A stretch of 64,000 nt of DNA. Origin: Synechococcus sp. KORDI-100. Its GTDB lineage: Bacteria > Cyanobacteriota > Cyanobacteriia > PCC-6307 > Cyanobiaceae. The DNA is taken from positions 2,108,001-2,172,000 of the forward strand of contig NZ_CP006269.1 in NCBI RefSeq assembly GCF_000737535.1, read 5' to 3'. Every line of letters begins with the position of its first letter. Positions within the stretch are counted from its first letter, which is position 1. The position numbers and the translations under genes are program-made. Positions 50,895 through 60,580 of the stretch are shown piece after piece. The notes under the pieces are model-generated. The model did no database searches. It worked only from the letters and a program-made list of their open reading frames with translations, and was not told the DNA's origin.

Positions 50895-52217
50895 TCAGCC
50901 CTTCAGCAGATCCACCATGCTGAGCACCAGGCCCACCGCCACGACCGGCGGGGCCACCCAGCGCAGCATCACCAGCAACAGCCCCTGCAGAACCGGCGGG
51001 GTACCGCTGGCATCGAGATCCTTCCGAAAGCGATCGGGCAAGACCCAGCCCAGCAGAAGCGAGAGCAGCAGGCCACCAAGAATCAGCAACAGCCCCCCGA
51101 AAACGGAATCCATCCAACCGAGGGCCGTCAAGGAGGTTGCCGCCGGCAGCCCTGCCACAAAAATCACGGCCGCAGACAGCCAGACAGCTCGAGGACGGGA
51201 CCAGCCCAGCCGATCGATCAGGCAGGCCACCGGCACTTCCAGCAACGACACGGCCGAGGTGATGGCAGCGATGTAGGCCAGAGCGAAAAAGACCACGGCC
51301 ACCACCCGGCCAACCGCACCGAGGGAGGCCAGACCAGCGGGAAGCGCGATGAAGATCGTGCCGAGCGTCGAATCGCTCACCACCTCTTTCAACCCGAAGC
51401 TCATCACCACAGGGAAGGTGACCATGCCGGCCAGCAGACCAACAGCGGTATCAAGGCCGGCGATGGTGAGAGCCTGGCGCGGCAGCTGGGAGCGTCGGTC
51501 CAGATAAGCGGCGTAGCCGAGAATGCAACCGATCCCGGTGCCGATCGAGAAGAAGGCCTGGGTGAAAGCGTTGCGAATGGTGGTGGTGTCCAGCAGCTGG
51601 CTGCCATCCCAGCGAAGCAGGAAGGTTCGATAGCCATCCCCAGCACCCTGGAGCCCTGCGGCCCAGGCCGCCAGGGCAATCAGCAGCAGAAACAGCAGGG
51701 GCAGCCCCCAGCGAGACAACCGCTCGATCCCGCTCTGGACCCCCGCCGCGACCACAGCGGCCGTGAGGAGCAGGCTGACCAGTTGACCCAGCAGCGCCGC
51801 TTGTCCACCGCTCAGCCCCTTGAAGAACAGCTCGGCCTCGCCGATGTCCTGCGGCAGTCCGGACGCCAGGATCTGAACCAGGGTGACGCCGGTCCAGCCC
51901 ATCAGCACCGCATAGAACGCCAGGATTCCGCAGGACGCCAGCACAAACAGCCAGCCCATGGCCAGCCAACGCTGACCAGCGGCCAGAACGGGGGCCATCA
52001 GCGGGCTGCGTCCCGTACTGCGTCCGAGCACCATCTCAGCCACTAGCACCGGCAGGCAGACCACCAGCACGATCACCACGTACAACAGCAAAAAAGCAGC
52101 CCCACCGCCCTGTGAGGCTCGGTAGGCGAAACCCCAGAGATTGCCGAGACCGACAGCACTTCCCGCCGCCGCCAACACGAAGCCGAGGCTCGTCCTCCAT
52201 TGTTCCCGTGCCGCCAT
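50895..52217 (-). CDS. NSS-family sodium-dependent symporter
   Basis: A 440-residue transporter from ATG 52217; the open frame runs far upstream but only this start gives the family's N-terminus (REQWRTSLGFVLAAAGSAVG, LGNLWGFAYRASQ). Eleven to twelve membrane helices are visible. The NSS signature lies in the first helix, where Na+ and substrate bind; AFFSIGTGIGCILGYAAYL is helix 6. Substrates of bacterial members are mostly amino acids such as Trp, Leu or Tyr. The divergent neighbour is dxr. Confidence 0.93.
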   Translation of the reverse strand: MAAREQWRTSLGFVLAAAGSAVGLGNLWGFAYRASQGGGAAFLLLYVVIVLVVCLPVLVAEMVLGRSTGRSPLMAPVLAAGQRWLAMGWLFVLASCGILAFYAVLMGWTGVTLVQILASGLPQDIGEAELFFKGLSGGQAALLGQLVSLLLTAAVVAAGVQSGIERLSRWGLPLLFLLLIALAAWAAGLQGAGDGYRTFLLRWDGSQLLDTTTIRNAFTQAFFSIGTGIGCILGYAAYLDRRSQLPRQALTIAGLDTAVGLLAGMVTFPVVMSFGLKEVVSDSTLGTIFIALPAGLASLGAVGRVVAVVFFALAYIAAITSAVSLLEVPVACLIDRLGWSRPRAVWLSAAVIFVAGLPAATSLTALGWMDSVFGGLLLILGGLLLSLLLGWVLPDRFRKDLDASGTPPVLQGLLLVMLRWVAPPVVAVGLVLSMVDLLKG

Positions 52218-52301
52218 TGCTGCCCGCAGAGCCGATCTCCGGCACAGCTTGCCAGTGATCGCCTGTTCTGATGGGAGACTGGTGCGACTTGCCGCTCTCC
52301 T

Positions 52302-53555
52302 GTGAAAGCGATCAGCGTGCTGGGGTCCACCGGTTCGATCGGGACCCAGACCCTCCAGATCGCCGAGGAGTTCCCCGATCAGTTCCGCGTCGTCGCGCTC
52401 ACCGCAGGCCGCAATGTGTCGCTGCTGGTGCAGCAGATCCAGCGCCATCAGCCCGAGCTGGTAGCCCTGGCGGATCCCGCACTGCTGCCTGTTCTGAAGC
52501 AGCGCCTGGAGGATCTCCCCGCCGATCAGCGACCCGCCAGAACGCCTGAACTGGTGGCTGGAGCCGCCGGGCTCAACGCTGCCGCGTCTTGGGACACGGC
52601 TGATCTGGTGGTCACCGGCATTGTTGGCTGTGCCGGACTTCTGCCCACCCTGGCAGCGATCCGAGCCGGCAAGGATCTTGCCCTCGCCAACAAGGAAACG
52701 CTGATCGCAGCTGGGCCTGTGGTGCTTCCGGAGCTGAAGAAAAGCAGCAGCCGGCTGCTGCCGGCGGATTCCGAACACTCGGCGATCTTCCAGTGCCTTC
52801 AGGGGACGCCCTGGGCCGAGAATGCCCGGCTCTCCACAGGGGTCCCGACCCCTGGGCTGAGGCGCATCCAGCTGACGGCTTCAGGCGGAGCCTTCCGCGA
52901 CTGGGATGCCGCTGACCTTGAGAAAGCCACGGTGGCCGATGCCACGCGCCACCCCAACTGGAGCATGGGCCGCAAGATCACCGTGGACTCCGCCACCTTG
53001 ATGAACAAGGGGCTGGAGGTGATCGAAGCCCACTACTTATTCGGGTTGGATTACGACCACATCGAGATCGTGATTCATCCCCAGAGCATCATCCACTCGA
53101 TGATCGAACTGGCGGACTCCTCGGTCCTGGCCCAGCTGGGCTGGCCGGACATGAAACTGCCGATCCTGTATTGCCTCTCCTGGCCGTCCAGGCTTGAGAC
53201 ACCCTGGCGTCGACTCGACCTTACCGAAGTGGGGCAGCTCACCTTCCGCGGACCGGACACTGCCAAATATCCCTGCATGGAACTGGCCTACGCCGCTGGC
53301 CGAGCCGGCGGCACCATGCCGGCGGTGTTGAACGCCGCCAATGAAGAGGCGGTGGCCCAGTTCCTCGAGGAGCGCATTCACTTCCTCGACATTCCCGATG
53401 TGATCGAAACGGCCTGCGAGCGCCACAAGGCGGATTTCATGGATCAGCCGCAGCTGGACGACGTGCTCAGCGTCGATCAATGGGCCAGACAGACCGTGCG
53501 CGAAGCCGTGCAACGCGGGACCCGCCGGATGACGCTCCCCGCTGTGGCGGCGTGA
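52302..53555 (+). CDS. dxr: 1-deoxy-D-xylulose 5-phosphate reductoisomerase
   Basis: A 417-residue enzyme from GTG 52302. It converts DXP to MEP with NADPH in the plastid-type isoprenoid pathway that feeds chlorophyll and carotenoid synthesis. Motifs: NADPH loop [31 protein letters not shown], the substrate and metal site DSEHSAIFQ and [20 protein letters not shown]. The stop overlaps the next gene's GTG by 4 bases. Confidence 0.97.
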   Translation: MKAISVLGSTGSIGTQTLQIAEEFPDQFRVVALTAGRNVSLLVQQIQRHQPELVALADPALLPVLKQRLEDLPADQRPARTPELVAGAAGLNAAASWDTADLVVTGIVGCAGLLPTLAAIRAGKDLALANKETLIAAGPVVLPELKKSSSRLLPADSEHSAIFQCLQGTPWAENARLSTGVPTPGLRRIQLTASGGAFRDWDAADLEKATVADATRHPNWSMGRKITVDSATLMNKGLEVIEAHYLFGLDYDHIEIVIHPQSIIHSMIELADSSVLAQLGWPDMKLPILYCLSWPSRLETPWRRLDLTEVGQLTFRGPDTAKYPCMELAYAAGRAGGTMPAVLNAANEEAVAQFLEERIHFLDIPDVIETACERHKADFMDQPQLDDVLSVDQWARQTVREAVQRGTRRMTLPAVAA

Positions 53556-53905
53556 GCGGCATCAGCCATCACCTGCTGCTTTGCGCCACGGCTAGCAAAG
53601 CCAAGTGCTGTGATCCAACCGTTGGCGCCGCCTCCTGGGACCGACTCAAACAGCTCGTGAAGCAACTCGGGCTTGAGGACCCAGGACGGGCTGCTGGAAT
53701 TGTTCTGCGCAGCAAGGCGGATTGTCTGCGCATCTGCGAACGCGGCCCGGTTCTGCTGATCTGGCCTGATGGCTGCTGGTACGGGGAGGTCACGCCTGAG
53801 CGTCTCGAGCCGATTCTCCGGCAGCACGTGATCGCAGGAGAACCGATCGAGGAGTGGCTGATTCAACGCACCCCGATGCGTTGCAACCAGGCCACCGCCA
53901 ACTGA
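53552..53905 (+). CDS. Thioredoxin-like [2Fe-2S] ferredoxin
   Basis: A 117-residue protein from GTG 53552, coupled to dxr by a GTGA overlap. The cluster Cys are in [14 protein letters not shown] and [20 protein letters not shown], the pattern of thioredoxin-fold [2Fe-2S] ferredoxins. Coupling to dxr suggests, but does not prove, an electron-transfer role near the MEP pathway, whose later enzymes IspG and IspH need ferredoxin-type reductants. Its end overlaps the convergent hydrolase gene by 43 bases. Confidence 0.85.
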   Translation: MSGISHHLLLCATASKAKCCDPTVGAASWDRLKQLVKQLGLEDPGRAAGIVLRSKADCLRICERGPVLLIWPDGCWYGEVTPERLEPILRQHVIAGEPIEEWLIQRTPMRCNQATAN

Positions 53906-54876
53906 TCGCCCCAGCAACCGTTCCGTCCATGAAAACCGTTGTGGCCGCCATGGCGGGTGAACACAAATCTCAGCGGCCCTTCCGCAGCCTGGGATTGCTC
54001 CAACTGCAAGGCTGCCGCAGCTGGCACCCAGGGGTCATCCAGGGCCTGCAACATCAGGGTGGGTGGCCACGACTCCGGCAGGCCAGAGCACAGATGCGGC
54101 AACGGTGAAGCGTTGCGGTAGTAGTCCTCCACATCGGCATAACCCCAGCGCGGGGCTGTGATGGCGGCATCGAATGCCCGGATCGTGGTGGGTTGAGCCT
54201 CACCGCAGAGCGACCGCTCCTCCCTCTCTGAAAGCCCAAAGGGATCGGCTGCCGTCTGGCGCACAAGACGCTTCAACAGCCAGTGCTGGTAGAGGCGATT
54301 GCGGGGCCGTTCGATCGATGCACTGCATGCCGCCAGATCCAAAGGACTGCTGGCACAGAACAGACCATCCAGCACGGTCGCGTCGTTGAGGCAGGCATTG
54401 AGAAGCATCGTTCCGCCTAGGGAAATTCCCGCGCCCAGCAGGGGCCGACCATCGGCCAACGCACGGGCCAGAGCAATCACGGGCAGCAGATCGCTGTTGC
54501 AGCAGGCGGCATAGGTGCCTCCCGCTAGATGACGACCCGGGTCGGCACCGCGCAGGTTCAAGCGCAGAACGGAGAAACCAGCCTCACAAAGGGCCGCTCC
54601 CATCCGGCGCAACCCCTCTCTGGCGCTGGACCCCCCGAGACCATGGAGCAGCAGCACAAGGCCGCGGGGGGTGGAGGCGGGCTGATCGAGCAACGCCAGC
54701 AGCTGGCCGGCCTCAGCCGCTCCGCTGGCCAGGGCCGGCACATCAATCACGATGGATCTGCCGCGCTCGGGCGGAAGATCCACGGGCCTGAGCGTGTCGC
54801 GGAGGGTCTGGAGATCTCCGCCAAGCCAGGGGATCCGCTGCCGAAACGGCGGAAGCCCCAGCTCGCGCTCCATCAC
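53863..54876 (-). CDS. YheT-type alpha/beta hydrolase
   Basis: A 337-residue hydrolase. The oxyanion region is LVLLLHGLGGSSAREGL, the nucleophile elbow LGAGISLGGTMLLNA, the acid DDPWVPAAA and the catalytic His HGGHNGFHG. These place it in the YheT/ABHD1-3 group, probably an esterase or lipase. Its ATG overlaps the pntB stop, so it may be expressed with the transhydrogenase operon. Confidence 0.88.
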   Translation of the reverse strand: MMERELGLPPFRQRIPWLGGDLQTLRDTLRPVDLPPERGRSIVIDVPALASGAAEAGQLLALLDQPASTPRGLVLLLHGLGGSSAREGLRRMGAALCEAGFSVLRLNLRGADPGRHLAGGTYAACCNSDLLPVIALARALADGRPLLGAGISLGGTMLLNACLNDATVLDGLFCASSPLDLAACSASIERPRNRLYQHWLLKRLVRQTAADPFGLSEREERSLCGEAQPTTIRAFDAAITAPRWGYADVEDYYRNASPLPHLCSGLPESWPPTLMLQALDDPWVPAAAALQLEQSQAAEGPLRFVFTRHGGHNGFHGRNGCWGDQLAVAWLQRIGVR

Positions 54877-56300
54877 TTCTTGCCGAGTCCCAGATCCTTC
54901 AGCTCCGTGAGCAGATCTCCGAGCACGCGTTTGGCATCGCCGAACACCATGGAGGTGTTGGCCAGCTCGAACAGATCGTTCTTGATGCCGGAATACCCCG
55001 CACTCATGCCGCGCTTCACAACAAACACGGTGCGGGCCTCCTGGACATCCAGCACAGGCATGCCGTACAGCGGAGAGCTGGGGTCGTTCTTGGCCTGCGG
55101 ATTGACGACATCGTTGGCTCCGAGCACCAGCACCACATCCGTGGCCGGAAAATCAGGGTTGATCTGATCCATCTCCTTGAGCTGCTCGTAGGGCACATCG
55201 GCCTCAGCAAGGAGCACGTTCATGTGCCCGGGCATGCGTCCTGCCACCGGGTGAATGGCATAGGCAACGTCAATCCCTGCACTCTCCAGCACCCGCGTCA
55301 CCTCTCTCAGGGTGTGCTGTGCCTGGGCAACCGCCAGTCCGTAACCGGGCACGATCACCACCCGTTCAGCCGCCTCAAGGGTGAGGGCGCACTCCTCGGC
55401 ACTGCAGCTGGTGATGTTGGTGTACTCGCCACCGCCACTGCCACCAGCGGTGGTTGCTCCGAGGGCTCCGCCGAACAGCACGGAAACCAGTGAACGGTTC
55501 ATGCCATCGCACATCACCTGGGTGAGGATCAGACCGGCGGCACCGACCATGGCGCCGGCCACAACCAGCAGCTGGCTGCCCACCACAAAACCGGCGGCGG
55601 CCGCCGCCACTCCCGAATAGCTGTTGAGCAGGGAAATCACCACGGGCATGTCCGCCCCGCCGATCGGCAGGGTGACGCCGACGCCGAGCAGGGAGGAGCC
55701 GATCACCAGCAGGGCCAGCCCCTGCGATGCCTGACCACTCACCAACATCTGCACCGCTGCGATCAGGGAGATCACAGCCAGAGCGATGTTGACCCCGTGG
55801 CGTGCGCGGCTCTGCATCCAGGCCGGTGTGGACAACCAGCCCTGGAGCTTGGCCATCGCCACGATCGAACCCGTGAAGGTGATCGCACCAACGAACACCG
55901 ACACCACGATCGAGACCAGGGCAACGAATCCGGTGGATTGGAGTGCCTGGGGATAAAGGGCTGCCGCAAGGGCCACCAGCAGGGACGACATACCACCGCA
56001 ACCGTTGAAGAGCGCAACGGTCTCCGGCATCGAGGTCATCGGCACCCTCTGAGCCAGCACCGCTCCGAGAAGTCCGCCGATCAGGGTTCCCAAGAGAATC
56101 CAGATCCAGGCCGCAGCGGCAATGCCGGTGGTGCCGATGTAGTTGAACAGCAGCCCGACCACGGCGAGGCCCATGGCCACGGCCGCGAGCTGGTTGGCCC
56201 CTCTGGCCGAGCGCACCTTGGAGAGGCCCTTGATGCCAAGGGCCAGCAGCAGAACCGCAACCAGCTCGATGGCGTATTTGATGATCAGGGAGACAGTCAT
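54873..56300 (-). CDS. pntB: NAD(P) transhydrogenase beta subunit
   Basis: A 475-residue membrane protein. Eight to nine TM helices in the first ~270 residues form the proton channel part; the C-terminal domain III binds NADP(H) (VVIVPGYGLAVAQAQH; MPGHMNVLLAEADVPYEQ; VVLVLGANDVVNPQAKND). With the two alpha subunits it couples proton flow to hydride transfer from NADH to NADP+. Third gene of the pnt operon, overlapping pntA-2 by one base. Confidence 0.96.
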   Translation of the reverse strand: MTVSLIIKYAIELVAVLLLALGIKGLSKVRSARGANQLAAVAMGLAVVGLLFNYIGTTGIAAAAWIWILLGTLIGGLLGAVLAQRVPMTSMPETVALFNGCGGMSSLLVALAAALYPQALQSTGFVALVSIVVSVFVGAITFTGSIVAMAKLQGWLSTPAWMQSRARHGVNIALAVISLIAAVQMLVSGQASQGLALLVIGSSLLGVGVTLPIGGADMPVVISLLNSYSGVAAAAAGFVVGSQLLVVAGAMVGAAGLILTQVMCDGMNRSLVSVLFGGALGATTAGGSGGGEYTNITSCSAEECALTLEAAERVVIVPGYGLAVAQAQHTLREVTRVLESAGIDVAYAIHPVAGRMPGHMNVLLAEADVPYEQLKEMDQINPDFPATDVVLVLGANDVVNPQAKNDPSSPLYGMPVLDVQEARTVFVVKRGMSAGYSGIKNDLFELANTSMVFGDAKRVLGDLLTELKDLGLGKK

Positions 56301-56605
56301 CAGCGGTTCTCCTTGCGCGAGGGCTTACGGCTGAACATGGCCAGCATTCGGTCGGTGACCAGGAACCCGCCGATCACGTTGAACAGGGCGAAGCCGAGGG
56401 ACACCGAACCCAGAACCAGTAGAACGACGTTGTCGCCGGCTTTGATGATGGCGGTGAGTGCCGCGAGCACGGTGATGCCGGAGATGGCATTGGCTCCGCT
56501 CATCAGCGGGGTGTGCAGGGTGGGCGGCACTTTGCCGATCAGCTCCAGCCCGAGAAGACTGCCCAGGAGGAGCACCCAGAGAAACTCAACGAAGCTCGAT
56601 TCCAT
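56300..56605 (-). CDS. NAD(P) transhydrogenase alpha subunit, membrane part
   Basis: A 101-residue protein with three to four TM helices (LLVLGSVSLGFALFNVIGGF near the end). It matches domain II of the alpha subunit, encoded separately as pntA-2 (pntAB), as in cyanobacteria and Rhodospirillum. The start overlaps the pntA-1 stop and the end overlaps pntB. Confidence 0.92.
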   Translation of the reverse strand: MESSFVEFLWVLLLGSLLGLELIGKVPPTLHTPLMSGANAISGITVLAALTAIIKAGDNVVLLVLGSVSLGFALFNVIGGFLVTDRMLAMFSRKPSRKENR

Positions 56606-57744
56606 CAGTTGCCTCCCGGAGTTAGGACGTCTTGGCGACGGATGCTGCCGTCCAGGCTGATCAGACAGCCAGCGATCAATTCATCATCCGTGTTGAGCTG
56701 AACGGCGCCCTCCTTGAGCACAGGTTCGAGAAGAGCCACCAGGTTGCGGGCGTACAGCGCACTGGCATGGTTCGGAACCGTGCAGGGCAGGTCATTCCCA
56801 CCGATCAGCTTCACTCCGTTGCGAACAACGGTTTCACCGGGAACAGTGCCGGCACAGTTGCCGCCCTGGGCCACCGCCAGGTCGACGACCACAGCCCCGG
56901 GACGCATCCGGTCGAGCATGTCCTCACTGATCAGTCTCGGTGCCTGGCGGCCGGGCACCTGCGCCGTACAGATGGCGACATCGGCCTCGGCCAGCTGATC
57001 GGAAAGCTGCTGGCGCTGAGCCGCCAGGAAGGCATCGGAGGCCTGCTTGGCGTAACCGCCGGATTCCGAGGGTTTGTCCTCCATCTCGGGAGGATCGATG
57101 AAGCGGGCGCCCAGGGACTCAACCTGTTCCTTCACGGCTGGCCTGATGTCGCTGACATAAACCACCGCTCCCAGCCGGCGTGCGGTGGCCACCGCCTGAA
57201 GACCGGCCACTCCGGCACCGAGGATCACCACCCGCGCCGGCTGCACCGTTCCGGCGGCGGTCATCAGCATCGGGAAATAACGATCGAGGGCCGATGAGGC
57301 CAGCAGCACGGATTTGTATCCGGCAATGTTGGCCTGGGATGAGAGCGCATCGGCGGACTGGGCTCTGCTGATGCGTGGCAGGAGCTCCAGGGCCATGGCT
57401 GAGAGATTGCCCGCTGCAAGCGAGGTCGTCAGTGATGCATTGCTGTAGGGAGACAACAGTCCCACCAGCAAGGCTCCCGACTTCATCCGGGAGAGGGCTT
57501 CTGGTGCGGGGGCCTGAACGCACAGCACCAGATCAGCGTCAGCCCAGGCGCCTGGATCAGCTGCGGGGACTAGATCAGCTCCCTGATCCTGAAAGCTCTG
57601 ATCGAGGTACCCCGAAGCGGTGCCTGCTCCGCATTCCACCGACACCGAACAACCGAGCGACAAGAATTTTTTCACCGTGTCCGGTGTCGCGGCGATGCGT
57701 GTTTCACCCGGTGCGGTTTCGACCGGAATCAAAAGTCTGGGCAA
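56605..57744 (-). CDS. pntA: NAD(P) transhydrogenase alpha subunit, soluble part
   Basis: A 379-residue domain I protein from TTG 57744 that binds NAD(H). Family marks: PVETAPGETRIAATPDTVKK at the start, LSSQANIAGYKSVLLASSAL, and the Rossmann loop VVILGAGVAGLQAVATARRL. It resembles alanine dehydrogenase but context and the SPYSNASLTTSLA region favour PntA. First gene of the operon. Confidence 0.95.
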   Translation of the reverse strand: MPRLLIPVETAPGETRIAATPDTVKKFLSLGCSVSVECGAGTASGYLDQSFQDQGADLVPAADPGAWADADLVLCVQAPAPEALSRMKSGALLVGLLSPYSNASLTTSLAAGNLSAMALELLPRISRAQSADALSSQANIAGYKSVLLASSALDRYFPMLMTAAGTVQPARVVILGAGVAGLQAVATARRLGAVVYVSDIRPAVKEQVESLGARFIDPPEMEDKPSESGGYAKQASDAFLAAQRQQLSDQLAEADVAICTAQVPGRQAPRLISEDMLDRMRPGAVVVDLAVAQGGNCAGTVPGETVVRNGVKLIGGNDLPCTVPNHASALYARNLVALLEPVLKEGAVQLNTDDELIAGCLISLDGSIRRQDVLTPGGN

Positions 57745-57868
57745 GGTGTCACAGCCTCCGACGATGCGAGGTTACGGGGTCGCCCGCGGGGGATCAGGAG
57801 GTTTTCTGAAGAACCGCACGCAATGGCGTCACCTCTGGCTAGTTGAGAAACATTCCCCTTCCGAGCCC

Positions 57869-58447
57869 ATGGGTCTCACAGCGATCGAGTGTCCTGACGG
57901 CGTCTGCCACAGCCACCACGGCGGCCACTCAGTCGAGCGCGCCACGATGCAAGCCAGCCTGAAGAGTCATGGACGTGACTGGTGCGAGCGGCTGGCGGAG
58001 CGGATTTATGAAATGTCCGTCGACACCTTTTCGCAGAACGTGATGCCCAGCCTGCATGCTGCGGGCTGGCAGCGTCGCCACCTCGACTGGGAGTTCAAGC
58101 TCAACGAACTGGAGTCCGAACCCGATCGCACGCTGGTGGACGGCATCATCAACGCGACGGAGAGTTTCCTGCGCAGCAGTGAGGTGCACCGCCTGTTCAT
58201 TCAGGAGCTGGTTCAGGGAACCTTCGATGAAGCTGCTGCCGATGATCTGAGGATCCAGGCCGTGCGCACCCTCGTGGAAACGGAGATCGTCTCGATGCTG
58301 GAGGAGAGGCGCCAGAGTCTGATCGAACGTCTCTCTGAGCAGCTGCTCGAAGCCGCCAAAGGAGATCTCGCGGCTGCCCAGAGCGCCTCTGAGGAAGCCC
58401 TGATGGAAGTGGAACGCTTACTGGTGAATCACGCCGAAGCGCTCTGA
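57869..58447 (+). CDS. Conserved hypothetical protein, helical
   Basis: A 192-residue protein from ATG 57869; the in-frame sequence upstream lies over the pntA start and is not protein-like. The N-terminus carries CPDGVCHSHHGGHS, a possible metal site. The rest is helical and acidic (WCERLAERIYEMSVDTF; TLVETEIVSMLEERRQSLIE). It resembles conserved picocyanobacterial proteins of unknown function. Its end overlaps the next, convergent gene by 19 bases. Confidence 0.65.
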   Translation: MGLTAIECPDGVCHSHHGGHSVERATMQASLKSHGRDWCERLAERIYEMSVDTFSQNVMPSLHAAGWQRRHLDWEFKLNELESEPDRTLVDGIINATESFLRSSEVHRLFIQELVQGTFDEAAADDLRIQAVRTLVETEIVSMLEERRQSLIERLSEQLLEAAKGDLAAAQSASEEALMEVERLLVNHAEAL

Positions 58448-58635
58448 TCACACTCAAACCCGACGATCGGCTGCAGTTCCTGCTCAATGCAACGGGCCTG
58501 CAGCCAGCGTCCCTGACGGCGCAGAGTGCGCTCGCGAAGAATCAGGGGATCGATGTCGCATTCGTTGCCCCAGCAACGATCCAACTGCTGCCGCAGTTGG
58601 TCGATGAAATCGCTGGAGGGGCGAGGCTTGGCCAT
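58429..58635 (-). CDS. Small conserved-looking protein
   Basis: A 68-residue protein from ATG 58635; an ATG at 58704 would extend over the helicase start. It is helical with three Cys (LDRCWGNECDIDP; QARCIEQEL), a spacing that could hold a metal. No family recognised. It is divergent from the helicase gene, with overlapping upstream regions. Confidence 0.5.
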   Translation of the reverse strand: MAKPRPSSDFIDQLRQQLDRCWGNECDIDPLILRERTLRRQGRWLQARCIEQELQPIVGFECDQSASA

Positions 58636-58702
58636 GGCCGGACAGTAGAGATGCCATCGCGGAAAGTAATGGTTAAAAAGACTCATCTTCTGCTGATCTG
58701 CC

Positions 58703-60127
58703 ATCACAGCCCCATCCTTTGACCTGCCGGCGACCATTCGTCCGCGGGAGTGGCAGACACAACTGACCCTGCTGCTGCGCCGCCGACTGAACAGTGCAGC
58801 AGCATCGGATCGCGATCTGCTGGTGTTTGCCGGGCCTGGGGCTGGCAAGACCCTGGGATCCCTGCTGGCCTTCTGCAGCATGCGTCAGGAGGGACGTCTG
58901 GAGCGACTGGTGGTGCTCTGCCATCGAACCTCAATCCTCGAGCAGTGGCAGCGGTCCTCCCGCAGGCTCGGGCTTGAGCTCTGCCATTGGCCGGAGAGGA
59001 GCACATCGGGACTCGCGGGCCATGGCCTGCTGCTCACTTATCAGGCAGCGGCGCGCCAGCTTGATCGCCTGCAGGACGACCTTGCTCAGTGGGATCCGGA
59101 CACCACCCTGGTGGTTGCCGATGAAGCGCACCATCTGGGCGTGGATCCAGAGGAGCCGGACGCCGCCGTCTGGGGCCAGACGTTTCAGGAGATCAGCAGT
59201 CGCTTTCGACTGCGCCTGGGACTGACCGGCACCCCCTTCCGGGCCGACAATCTGGCCTTCTGTGCTGCCAGGAGGGTTCGCCTGCGACAGGGAAGCGATG
59301 TGGTGGAACAGATCATTCCGGATCTGTGCGTGGAGCCGCGCGACCTGATCGCCGCCGGTGATGTGAGACCACTGGAATTCCGGTTTCAGGACGGTTGGGT
59401 CGAGCACAGCCACGAAGGACTGCCGGATCGCGATGTCTCACCGCTGTCGGCAGAGGCACGCGAAAGCTGGCGGGCACGCAATCTCAGGCGGGCCATCCGC
59501 CTGGCCGACAGCAGCAGCATCGGGCAGCAGGTGCTGCTCAAAGCCCAGAGGCGGCTGATCAGCATCCGCGAGGAGCATCCCCGCGCCGCTGGGCTGGTGA
59601 TCGCCCGCGACATCCACCATGCGGAACAGATCACCCGGCTGCTTGAAGAGGACGGCAGCCGTGTTGATCTCGTCCACTCCCAGGAGCGCGAGGCTGCTCA
59701 GCGCCTGGCCAACTTTGAAAACGGTTCCGCCGACTGGCTGGTGAGCATCGACATGTGTTCAGAGGGTTTCGATGCTCCCCGCCTGCGTGTTGTGGCCTAC
59801 CTGACCACCGTTGTGACCCGAAGCCGTTTCGTTCAGGGCATCACCCGTGCCGTGCGAATGACTCCCGAACTCGCCAGGGATGAGCCGATCCCACGCCATC
59901 CCTCCTATGTGTACGCGCCGGCCGATCCCCTGCTGATGGGATATGCCCGAGGCTGGTCGATCGCTGAGCCCTACGTGATCCGGGCCGCGGAGGACACCCC
60001 CGGCAGCGGCGACACCCCCAATGCCGGCTGGTCTGGACCCAGCCTTCCGCTGGAGGCCGTGGGGGATGGGGCTGGAAGGGTGATTCCACTGAAAACACCT
60101 CAATTGCCATCTTTTTTGCAGCGCTGA
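58703..60127 (+). CDS. DEAD/DEAH-box helicase, start codon unclear
   Basis: A superfamily 2 helicase of ~470 residues. The region PATIRPREWQTQLTLLL comes before Walker A VFAGPGAGKTLGS, and DEAH is in VVADEAHHLGVDP; later motifs are LGLTGTPFRADNL, DMCSEGFDAPRLR and FVQGITRAVRM. It resembles phage- or restriction-associated UvrB/ResIII-type helicases. GTG 58823 sits at Walker A and is too late. Upstream to the TGA at 58694 there is no in-frame ATG, GTG or TTG, so translation must use ATC 58703, CTG 58724, ATT 58736 or something not visible. The N-terminal boundary is therefore a guess. Confidence 0.82.
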   Translation: MTAPSFDLPATIRPREWQTQLTLLLRRRLNSAAASDRDLLVFAGPGAGKTLGSLLAFCSMRQEGRLERLVVLCHRTSILEQWQRSSRRLGLELCHWPERSTSGLAGHGLLLTYQAAARQLDRLQDDLAQWDPDTTLVVADEAHHLGVDPEEPDAAVWGQTFQEISSRFRLRLGLTGTPFRADNLAFCAARRVRLRQGSDVVEQIIPDLCVEPRDLIAAGDVRPLEFRFQDGWVEHSHEGLPDRDVSPLSAEARESWRARNLRRAIRLADSSSIGQQVLLKAQRRLISIREEHPRAAGLVIARDIHHAEQITRLLEEDGSRVDLVHSQEREAAQRLANFENGSADWLVSIDMCSEGFDAPRLRVVAYLTTVVTRSRFVQGITRAVRMTPELARDEPIPRHPSYVYAPADPLLMGYARGWSIAEPYVIRAAEDTPGSGDTPNAGWSGPSLPLEAVGDGAGRVIPLKTPQLPSFLQR

Positions 60128-60170
60128 CGACATCTTTTGGGGTAGAAAAATGCGAATTTCTGCAAATCCA

Positions 60171-60185
60171 GGCCTTTTTGAGGCC
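60171..60185 (+). other. Short stem-loop before small gene
   Basis: GGCCT (60171-60175) pairs with AGGCC (60181-60185) across a TTTTG loop. It lies 44 bases after the helicase stop and 39 bases before ATG 60224. It could be a weak terminator or leader structure. Confidence 0.35.
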
Positions 60186-60209
60186 CATGGACCCCCAACC
60201 TGATGAGCC

Positions 60210-60215
60210 AAGGAG
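60210..60215 (+). promoter_or_regulatory. Ribosome binding site deciding a start
   Basis: AAGGAG, eight bases before ATG 60224. It favours that ATG over the in-frame ATG at 60203. Confidence 0.65.
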
Positions 60216-60223
60216 ACGTCACC

Positions 60224-60472
60224 ATGGATGCCGCAATGGAACGCAGAGTCAGCGTTGCCACGGGCTGGGCATCCACAAGGATTGCAATTCTCGACAGCGA
60301 AGAGCGCTACGAGGACAGTTATGCAGTGACCCAGGAATTCAGAGAATGGATCACCTGCATGGGTGAAAATCAGTCGCTTCTGGACGAGAACACCCTCGTG
60401 GTTCCTCGCAATCCGAGCAAGCGTTACCGACTGGTTGATGGCCTTGCCGGCGACCTTGGCGCTGAAGCCTGA
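60224..60472 (+). CDS. Small hypothetical protein
   Basis: An 82-residue protein from ATG 60224, chosen for the AAGGAG before it. It is a mixed alpha/beta sequence (STRIAILDSEERYEDSYAVT; EFREWITCMGENQSLLDE). No family recognised. A GC hairpin follows ~50 bases after the stop. Confidence 0.55.
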   Translation: MDAAMERRVSVATGWASTRIAILDSEERYEDSYAVTQEFREWITCMGENQSLLDENTLVVPRNPSKRYRLVDGLAGDLGAEA

Positions 60473-60521
60473 AGCTGGACTGAACCAAGTCGGACTGCTG
60501 TTTCTGACGTGTTGCATTTGA

Positions 60522-60538
60522 CGGCGCGAACAGCGCCG
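60522..60538 (+). terminator. GC-rich stem-loop upstream of trxB
   Basis: CGGCGC (60522-60527) and GCGCCG (60533-60538) flank a GAACA loop. No T-run follows, so it is a weak terminator or a leader hairpin in the trxB 5' region. Confidence 0.4.
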
Positions 60539-60580
60539 GGATCCCCCTAGAGTCAACTCATACTCATTCCGCATAAGCCC

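Noticed and set aside
50874-52046. Plus-strand open frame of 390 residues
   Set aside because: Antisense to the NSS symporter; low-complexity Gln/Arg/His composition.
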